From Bryobacteraceae bacterium (lineage in GTDB: Bacteria > Acidobacteriota > Terriglobia > Bryobacterales > Bryobacteraceae), in the NCBI GenBank assembly GCA_030036985.1, contig JASHSD010000109.1:1-28287 (forward strand): 28,287 bases of DNA, read 5' to 3'. Below, piece after piece: positions 23,901-28,287 of this stretch; positions within the stretch are counted from its first letter, which is position 1; every line of letters begins with the position of its first letter. Position numbers and translations under genes: made by a program. The notes under the pieces were generated by a model. That model was not told the DNA's origin, made no database searches, and saw only the letters and a program-made list of their open reading frames with translations.

Positions 23901-25145
23901 CGCGGAAGTGTCCTTATTGCGGCTGAGAAGAAAGAGCGCGCGGCTGCGCATGGCCTTGTCGACCAGAATCTGTTTACCTGGGGAGGACTTCTCCGCTTCC
24001 GCGAATTGCTCGGCAGCCGCTTTCCAGTCGCCCGACATAAAAGCGCACCGGGCCAAGGTGCCCAGCAGGTTCGCCCGCTGTGCATCAAAATGGTCTCGCG
24101 GAATGTTCGGATGAGGTCGGCCGAGCGTGTTCAGAGCCAGGTTGGCGAGGCGTCGGCACTCTAAGAGCGCTTCTTGTGCTTTCGGCGAGCTCGGAGTTAG
24201 TAAGGCCCAGCGCCGTTCGTGACACATAGCTTGATTCCCGAGGAAGCGCGCAACAAAAAATGGCTCGGTGAGGCGCTCATGGATCTCGATCGCGTCACCC
24301 AAGTGCTTCAGGGCGTAGTCGAGATCCTGTAAAGTGCCAAGCGCCCACTGGATGCGAGATAGCGCGACCAGAGCATTGGCCTCAGCCCGCTCGTCCCGCA
24401 GATTCCGGGAAAGCTTGATGGATTCCTCTAGCGCGGCTGCGGCGTCGGTGTGGCGGCCGGAGCGCTCGAGACACTCACCCATGTTCTGAAGCACTCGGTT
24501 GTACTGGTCCATGCGGCCGCATTCCTGCCACGCTTGCCCGGCCTCCTGATATAGCGGTATGGCAGCCTCGTACTCCCGTGCGAGCATTTTCTTCTGTGCG
24601 GCACCTTCGCTGACCCCGGCCGTCTCCAAGACCGCGGGAGGCATGCGGCTAGCGCCAACAGGAACCCGAAGCGCGAGTTGTTTTTGAAACTCGAGGCGGT
24701 CTTCGATCTCGAGCGCAGCCAGCGGCGCCACCAAGTGCTCTGCGGCGCGACCGATGAGAAGCAGATCCGGGGACAACGTCAGCAGTCGTCGAACTTGGTG
24801 ACAACGGGAAAACCCGGGTGGAACGCTCGAGCGCGAACCAAAGCGGGGAGGCGGCGGTGCGATCAGAAGCAGGAGCCCACGAACCGAGGGATACAGAGTC
24901 TGAGTGGCGGCAATCGCATCCCAGCGGACCAGCCCAATAACCGCATCGCGCCGGCGAAGCCGGACCTCGTCGTTGTCGTTCTCTAGGCGGAATCGCGATA
25001 AGTAGATGTTGCGCGCGCATGCCCAGACGACGTAAACGGCGACCACGGGCACTAGCCAGGTCCAGCCGCCGCCTGCGGCGCGGGAGGCCACCGCAACGGC
25101 GCCACCCAGCGTAAAAGCGGTGGCGAATCTGCGTTTCAGTTTCAT
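20955..25145 (-). CDS. Membrane-anchored TPR-CHAT (caspase-like) protease with C-terminal zinc ribbon
   Basis: A 1396-residue protein. One or two N-terminal transmembrane helices (about 8-45) precede a strand-rich PH-like part (50-145). Helical TPR-like repeats run from about 175 to 560. The CHAT domain (about 620-1000) has the caspase dyad His844 in HYSGHA and Cys886 in IVNGCSSG. A second TPR block follows (about 1035-1350), and a zinc ribbon lies at the end (Cys1360/1363 and Cys1373/1376). CHAT proteins are cysteine proteases of the separase/caspase clan, typically activated by partner binding to their repeats. The enzyme is probably held at the inner membrane facing the cytoplasm. It leads into two small genes by overlap, and a zinc-ribbon protein gene precedes it by 21 bp. 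The divergent sigma/anti-sigma pair suggests its substrate or regulator. Confidence 0.9.
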   Translation of the reverse strand: MKLKRRFATAFTLGGAVAVASRAAGGGWTWLVPVVAVYVVWACARNIYLSRFRLENDNDEVRLRRRDAVIGLVRWDAIAATQTLYPSVRGLLLLIAPPPPRFGSRSSVPPGFSRCHQVRRLLTLSPDLLLIGRAAEHLVAPLAALEIEDRLEFQKQLALRVPVGASRMPPAVLETAGVSEGAAQKKMLAREYEAAIPLYQEAGQAWQECGRMDQYNRVLQNMGECLERSGRHTDAAAALEESIKLSRNLRDERAEANALVALSRIQWALGTLQDLDYALKHLGDAIEIHERLTEPFFVARFLGNQAMCHERRWALLTPSSPKAQEALLECRRLANLALNTLGRPHPNIPRDHFDAQRANLLGTLARCAFMSGDWKAAAEQFAEAEKSSPGKQILVDKAMRSRALFLLSRNKDTSAGERDILIHQAMEGIDEAVRGLPMHGDYDESMEVLALRADAYWDLGRWEEAQRDYEFIIGLIERRDLPFSRPADRALLRRRYHRLFPRLVESCLRLATDDPSHAVNWFARAFQFSERFKARGLLDILVSSDAMRDLTPETRRELEAAQAEQKRAFLQSEAAGRTPDVAHGGWAVMGKAEEGWRRAVSKAIAERPELADLIQRGAPSLETVLARLPDDRTAVLQFSLCEGGLAVMLICRTAARPIYWLLSSFSSSQPPKAVKTYEAAYNAFANALEKKLPFPGNARKAWINALPGLVRSVREDIFGSPSRAGSIAETLVRMGISRVALIPEGLLSRLPLHVGVPEGILVSLAPSSGVLLEASRRAVGRPSEMLLVDNPDGEMPGSSREVDAVQQLAERHGVAVTRLPRSAATQEAVLHGLRKTLWLHYSGHAFSDHRHPWYSHLDTAGGETDARTLLQSGAVRGGTAVIVNGCSSGVAPHDPAGEFAGLPAAFLALGCSVVVATLWEVLQECPMILMERFYERLLSDREPVAQALGSAISHVRRLSIGDIAGYERRLGVPGNALFKEAMEHNPNHPLHWAGFVVWGAAWTAAEAAEERFVPAPESGFSWRPLVLSSAQSSPQEQLDLLAQAKTAFEQKRYEDVLRMLEDALVRWGPNRHVLACLGEAHTLLGQADRSLEYDCQALEMDLNSPRAHYTLGCTYMDLARVAEARECFHRALTLDPGYWKAMCNLCSLGNDPHENLAWLRKGFALEQRDLSTVPSPEDSDTSEGIAHWEKIAADPSFELAPHRIFWAGKLIGEKDWKHAQRELTLAKELLLTADQKHHVLNLEAEVFRQTGKLRESIARMEEALELDATSPPVWNTLCARRYLLAIDAATPRHEAQALLVAAVDAGRTAIARGDYSMPHRNMGSAYAALNDTTAAKSEALRALDMAQQQIRNGPQGELVCPGCATRGKAPAQCQECLTLSKGVLRDIELIEGNYRV

Positions 25146-25166
25146 CGATTCCTTTCTCCGACGATC

Positions 25167-25580
25167 CTAATCCGGATATTCGACCGCGACAGACCGCAAC
25201 TCGCGCGACCCGCGCGCGCACGTGGCCAGCGGGTAGGAGCAGCCGCAGTAGACGTGACCGCAGCGGACGCAGAACGACCCCGGCGACATACGCCCAGCCC
25301 GCAGATCCGAGCTTCGCATGAATATGCCGGGCATGCCCAGGCGCCCAGCGAGCTCGCTGCCGGACCGCCGATTGACCACCGGGCGGCGGCACGCCGCGCA
25401 CGACCTGCCGCGCACAGCGCGAACGCAAGAGAACGAGGAAGCACCAAGGCTCATCAGCGCCAGCCCGCCAAGCGAGCCGCCGAGGCCGAGAAAGTGAAAG
25501 CCTACAAATGGCGCCGCCAGCAGGACGAAAAGAAACGCGCATCCGCCAGCCGAGGGAGGGGGAACCGCCGAGGGCAACAT
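25167..25580 (-). CDS. Small membrane protein with zinc-ribbon-like cysteines
   Basis: A 137-residue product from the ATG at 25580, which has AAGGTGG seven bases upstream; a GTG four codons earlier lies inside that site. One hydrophobic N-terminal region (about residues 14-48) is followed by paired cysteines: SCAACRRP, and FCVRCGHVYCGC with a later Cys. These resemble one or two zinc-binding ribbons. The gene ends 21 bp before the TPR-CHAT start and reads the same way, so it is probably the first gene of that operon. A role as membrane-bound sensor or partner of the protease is inferred from order only. Confidence 0.6.
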   Translation of the reverse strand: MLPSAVPPPSAGGCAFLFVLLAAPFVGFHFLGLGGSLGGLALMSLGASSFSCVRAVRGRSCAACRRPVVNRRSGSELAGRLGMPGIFMRSSDLRAGRMSPGSFCVRCGHVYCGCSYPLATCARGSRELRSVAVEYPD

Positions 25581-25677
25581 TGTCCAGACCACCTTGCTAC
25601 GCTGTAGGACGATTGAGCCAGAGTATTTTTTGGTAACATGCTCCTGGATACCAGAATTTGGTTACTGAGGCAATCAC
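25581..25677. promoter_or_regulatory. Divergent promoter region between CHAT and sigma-factor operons
   Basis: A 97-bp interval between divergent starts. It holds direct repeats TTGGTAAC (25630-25637) and TTGGTTAC (25658-25665), 28 bp apart, on either side of an inverted repeat CTGG-ATA-CCAG (25644-25654). These are candidate operator or ECF-promoter elements through which the sigma factor could control both operons. GAGG at 25667-25670 is the ribosome-binding site for the sigma gene (GTG). Confidence 0.45.
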
Positions 25678-26286
25678 GTGTCACCGACGCCAAACCCGAG
25701 CTGGATAGTCCTACGCGACCGGGCGGTGCGGGGCGATATCGCTGCGGCGGCGGAATTGAGCCAGCAGATTTGGATCAGGGCCTATAGGGATGCCTACAGT
25801 GTGCTGCATGACCCAGGTGCTGCGAAAGACGTTGCGCAGGACACTTGGATCAAAGTGCTTCCGAGGTGGCCTTTCTTTGAAAACGATGGGCAATTCAAGA
25901 AGTTTGTCGATATAACCGCTCGAAACGGTGCAATCGACGAACTTAGGAGAAGGAGACGTGGGGGCGGACCTCCGCTCCGGGCGGAGGGGGATGACATCGG
26001 CGGCGTCGAGCCACCCGATCCAGGGCTAGGTCCTGAGGACACCGCCTCGAATAATGAGAGAAGGCGGCGACTCTACGTTTGTATCCGACAGCTGGACGAC
26101 TTGGAGCGTAAGATCGTGCTTCTCCGCCAAGTTGGGTATACCAACCTGGAGATTGCCGCGACCCTGACTCCGCCCCTGACGAACCAGAAAGTCGGCGTGG
26201 TGTATCATCAGGCGGCCCAAAAACTGCGGCGCTGTATGGAAAAAGAGGTCATGATGCCGCGTCCTGATGTGATGGAGGCCGTGTAA
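25678..26286 (+). CDS. ECF-type RNA polymerase sigma factor
   Basis: A 202-residue protein starting at GTG with GAGG seven bases upstream. Region 2 is AAKDVAQDTWIKVLPRW through FVDITARNGAIDELRRR (about residues 40-95). Region 4 is RQLDDLERKIVLLRQ with the HTH NLEIAATL and VYHQAAQKLRR (about 135-190). A Gly/Pro-rich linker joins them. It should direct polymerase to a small regulon, likely including the divergent CHAT operon and itself. Its stop shares the start of the next gene (TAATG), typical for a sigma/anti-sigma pair. Region 4 is slightly stretched by TPPLTNQK within the HTH. Confidence 0.85.
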   Translation: MSPTPNPSWIVLRDRAVRGDIAAAAELSQQIWIRAYRDAYSVLHDPGAAKDVAQDTWIKVLPRWPFFENDGQFKKFVDITARNGAIDELRRRRRGGGPPLRAEGDDIGGVEPPDPGLGPEDTASNNERRRRLYVCIRQLDDLERKIVLLRQVGYTNLEIAATLTPPLTNQKVGVVYHQAAQKLRRCMEKEVMMPRPDVMEAV

Positions 26287-27059
26287 TGGGCGACGAAGAG
26301 CTGGCGCTCGATGATTTGAGCATGGAATTCGGCGATGTCACCGCCACCCTCGGAAATCTCTCGGCCGGCCACTGGCCTGATGAGGATCTGTGGCTTCTGG
26401 CGGTGACGCCCGCCGCCGATCTGACGGCTGCGCAGCGAGAGTTTCTTCACGGTCACGCGTTGGATTGCCGTTCCTGTTATCGCGCTGTCGGCGACTTTCG
26501 CCACGCGAATGTGAGCTCTGTCGAAGTCCCGACCATACCGCCGGCATTGGGAGACGCGATGGCCGCAATGATGGTCGGGTGGCAGGCGCAGCGCGTGGTC
26601 TTTGCGATAACTGTTCTTTCCGGGGGCATTTTGCGTGTGCGACAGCCGAGGGCGGGCTCGGCGGCTAGATTCAGGAGCAAGGCGACCGATTACGATGCGG
26701 TAGAATTCGCGCCCGGCCAAGCCGCCGAAATCCCGACACCATTCGGCAGTTTCCTTCTTCTGCTGGTGATTACGCCGACTGAAGGTTACTCGGGACGGTT
26801 CAGCCTTCAATTGAAGCCCGATGAGGGGGCAGACCCCACCGACTTGGAGCCTCTGGAGTGTCTGCTTCTTGATAGCGGCGGTAATGTTCTTGGCTCCGCC
26901 TCATTTTCTCCGGCTGGATTCTCGTTTCCAAAGCACGCCGCGCTCGATCCGGGTACTTACAAGCTGGTGTTGCGCACGAAAGCGAAGGGCGAGCTTATCG
27001 GCGAGGTCGAGATCGAGCCTGACACCGAGAGTCTGTCGCCGAGTGCCGCCGAGCCATAG
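26286..27059 (+). CDS. Zinc-binding (ZAS-type) anti-sigma-like protein
   Basis: A 257-residue protein translationally coupled to the ECF sigma gene. Residues 57-64 read HALDCRSC, an exact HxxxCxxC motif of zinc-containing anti-sigma factors, within a helical N-terminus. The remainder (about 105-250) is strand-rich and has no transmembrane helix, resembling a beta-sandwich (FSLQLKPDEG, LLLDSGGNVLGSASF, GTYKLVLRTKAKGEL). It is thus predicted to be cytoplasmic and could release sigma when the zinc site is oxidised or when it is cleaved. Because a CHAT protease gene sits next door, cleavage by that protease is an attractive but unproven idea. Confidence 0.72.
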   Translation: MGDEELALDDLSMEFGDVTATLGNLSAGHWPDEDLWLLAVTPAADLTAAQREFLHGHALDCRSCYRAVGDFRHANVSSVEVPTIPPALGDAMAAMMVGWQAQRVVFAITVLSGGILRVRQPRAGSAARFRSKATDYDAVEFAPGQAAEIPTPFGSFLLLLVITPTEGYSGRFSLQLKPDEGADPTDLEPLECLLLDSGGNVLGSASFSPAGFSFPKHAALDPGTYKLVLRTKAKGELIGEVEIEPDTESLSPSAAEP

Positions 27060-27555
27060 AACGACGCATCGCTATTTCGATTCGAGTCGGTGACCCGGTT
27101 CATCTGCCTCGCCCCGGTAGTTAGAGCCCAAGAATTTCCAGGAATATACTTCCACTCCAGGCGCTTTATAGTCGGCAGCATGTAATCCTCGCTCCCTTGA
27201 CCCGTTGGCGCGCCGACCCTCCGAGGTGGATAGCCGGCCAGGCGTTCGAGATGCGGAGGCATGCTAAGCCCCCCGGGATGATCGACAGTTTATCTCCGGC
27301 AGCACCTTGAACAGCTCATACGGGAACAGCAGTTCGGTCGCGAGCTCAAAGAGCCTGAAGATTCGTCCTCAGGCGATTTTACGCAGATTCCCGATCTCAA
27401 ACGGGTGCAGTGGGACTAGCTCAGGACTAGCCCAGGGTGGTTCCGGAACTGGGCGGGGATAGGTGATCGCCCGATCGCCTTGCTCCGAACTGAGGTCGGG
27501 GACGGAGCCGATTGCCCGCTGGCGGGCTACTGGCTCAGATTCGCTGGCGCGCTCG
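27060..27555. other. Intergenic region with a coding fragment and a hairpin
   Basis: About 0.5 kb without an intact gene. A plus-strand frame at 27282-27419 lacks a start codon but reads as protein (LEQLIREQQFGRELKEPED, then TQIPDLKRVQWD before the stop), so it may be the C-terminal relic of a lost gene. A GC hairpin, GCCCG-ctgg-CGGGC, at 27514-27527 lies downstream of the minus-strand membrane genes and could help terminate them, although it has no T-run. Confidence 0.35.
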
Positions 27556-27810
27556 CTACACCGAACGGCTACGTTTCCCGCAGAATCGGCCAACCAGAAA
27601 GCAGGCGGTAGTAAGAATCCAGACCGGCGGGCCAGCCTTAAACCCGAGCTTGTTCTGCATCCACAGAACTACCCAGACCGGCGCGCCGGCGAAGAACATC
27701 TCCGACAGGCTTAGAGTAAGAAACATGTTCCGTCCCTTCTTCCCTAGGTTGAAGCCAAGATACGCGTATGAGATGCAAATGAACGCAACGCCAACATGGG
27801 TCCAGTTCAT
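27556..27810 (-). CDS. Small membrane protein (84 aa)
   Basis: Starts at ATG 27810, overlapping the upstream stop as ATGA. Three hydrophobic stretches (about 6-22, 37-50 and 62-75; VAFICISYAYLGFNLG, APVWVVLWM, WILTTACFLVG) predict two or three transmembrane helices, and the tail is basic. No family is recognised. It is co-translated with the upstream membrane protein and is probably a subunit of the same complex. Confidence 0.6.
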   Translation of the reverse strand: MNWTHVGVAFICISYAYLGFNLGKKGRNMFLTLSLSEMFFAGAPVWVVLWMQNKLGFKAGPPVWILTTACFLVGRFCGKRSRSV

Positions 27811-28287
27811 GCGGCGGCAGCCTTCCCCGCGCCAGTCTTTAGCATCCTTCTCAAAGCTGAAGCGATGTGGTTCTCGTCGGTAACGGCACCCCAGAGCAAG
27901 GTGCCGCAGACGATTTCCGTGCTTATCTCACCGAGGGTGATCTTGACGTCCGCTTCATCCGGCTCGACGATGATTTCAGCCCCCTGGAGAGCCAGCCCGG
28001 CACCGAAGCTGGCCGGCGTCATTTCCCGGCCGTCGAGGTTGCGTCCGTGCCCGCACACGAATACCTTGCGGCCGCGAATCTGCGGGACCAGTTGACGACA
28101 GGCCATGTGCGCACGCCAGAGAAGGATGTTGGTCAACACAAGGGGCCCCATGATAACGGCATATTCCGATAATGGCAGGGGCCGCGCGTGCTGAAAGATA
28201 AAGATGTGACGGCTCCAGCCGAGCGCAACTTGTCCGGCCAACGCGGCAGTCAGAACGCCTCGCCGGAGCCGAGGATCCTTCCAGTCT
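27807..28287 (-). CDS. Membrane protein, 5' end cut by the window edge
   Basis: The frame is open to the last base of the window, so the start lies outside; at least 159 residues are visible. Two hydrophobic helices (VLTAALAGQVALGW and YAVIMGPLVLTNILLW) are followed by a soluble domain of about 95 residues (VFVCGHGRNLDGREM, AEIIVEPDEADVKITLG) with alternating strands. No family is recognised. It overlaps the following 84-aa membrane-protein gene by 4 nt. Confidence 0.55.
   Translation of the reverse strand, partial: DWKDPRLRRGVLTAALAGQVALGWSRHIFIFQHARPLPLSEYAVIMGPLVLTNILLWRAHMACRQLVPQIRGRKVFVCGHGRNLDGREMTPASFGAGLALQGAEIIVEPDEADVKITLGEISTEIVCGTLLWGAVTDENHIASALRRMLKTGAGKAAAA

Larger units (their letters stand above)
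2888..28287. mobile_element. Probable genomic island bounded on the left by a tRNA-Leu fragment
   Basis: Inferred from the tRNA-Leu 3' fragment at 2828-2887, an excisionase-like HTH gene just inside it, decayed sequence at 3.4-4.6 kb, and cargo typical of accessory conflict systems. No integrase is visible and the right end is not in the window, so both the extent and the single-element nature are uncertain. Just inside the fragment are short repeats that could be integrase arm sites: GTCTGC (2918-2923) inverted to GCAGAC (2943-2948), and two AGTTA repeats between them. Confidence 0.45.

Noticed and set aside
23235..24164. Plus-strand 309-codon frame inside the TPR-CHAT gene
   Set aside because: Antisense of TPR repeats whose helical periodicity and downstream catalytic dyad support the minus strand.
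24649..25542. Minus-strand 297-codon frame overlapping the CHAT start and the zinc-ribbon gene
   Set aside because: It is an Arg-rich alternate frame. The two overlapping genes have their own ribosome-binding sites, hydrophobic helices and CxxC motifs.
26957..27262. Minus-strand 101-codon frame after the anti-sigma gene
   Set aside because: Part of it looks protein-like, but a third lies antisense to the anti-sigma gene and there is no start signal or family match.
1..28287. CRISPR array
   Set aside because: Considered because TPR-CHAT proteases occur in type III-E CRISPR loci, but no regularly spaced repeats and no cas-like proteins were seen.

Overview
The window looks like a GC-rich, Gram-negative-type bacterial chromosome. 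It has a signal-peptide-bearing beta-barrel-like gene, and many genes overlap or sit only a few bases apart. The phylum cannot be fixed from the sequence. The style (actin-like gene, large CHAT/TPR and ubiquitin-like conjugation genes, many short palindromes) would fit a soil bacterium such as an acidobacterium, but that is a guess.

Layout. (1) 1-2670: ordinary chromosome, with an actin-fold ATPase, a composite palindrome, and on the minus strand the two subunits of a hydroquinone 1,2-dioxygenase whose metal ligands are intact and exactly spaced. (2) 2828-2887: only the 3' half of a tRNA-Leu(TAA) gene. Identity stops inside the anticodon stem, and an excisionase-like HTH gene follows. This is the signature of an integrated element starting here and running rightward, with the intact tRNA expected beyond the window. 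(3) 3370-5484: decayed sequence and a beta-barrel-like gene with a probable frameshift. (4) 5674-14689: one long plus-strand operon, E2-like / JAB peptidase / E1-like / 1335-aa FtsK-EssC-type ATPase with an N-terminal J-domain / two WXG100-like proteins / a coiled-coil zinc-metallopeptidase / small helical proteins. (5) 14829-15329: a winged-helix regulator on the minus strand. (6) 15536-18014: VWA-like anchored protein, a helical protein and a four-helix membrane protein. (7) 18080-18580: remnant of a second E1/ThiF gene, minus strand. (8) 18582-25580: minus-strand membrane proteins, a 213-aa protein, a 1396-aa membrane-anchored TPR-CHAT protease and a small zinc-ribbon membrane protein, with a plus-strand PH-like protein between them. 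(9) 25678-27059: ECF sigma factor and zinc-binding anti-sigma-like protein, divergent from the CHAT operon. (10) 27556-28287: two small membrane-protein genes, the last one cut by the window edge.

How it may work. Block 4 joins a complete E1-E2-deubiquitinase-like trio to a type VII secretion-like motor, small WxD helical-hairpin proteins and a probable protease effector. No ubiquitin-like protein is encoded, so the conjugated substrate is unknown; the metallopeptidase ends in Glu-Gly-Gly-Asp and is a speculative candidate. Blocks 8-9 look like a second conflict or stress-response system: a caspase-like CHAT protease with its own divergently transcribed sigma/anti-sigma pair, reminiscent of TPR-CHAT proteases that cleave sigma-factor inhibitors. 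Both sit inside the suspected genomic island.
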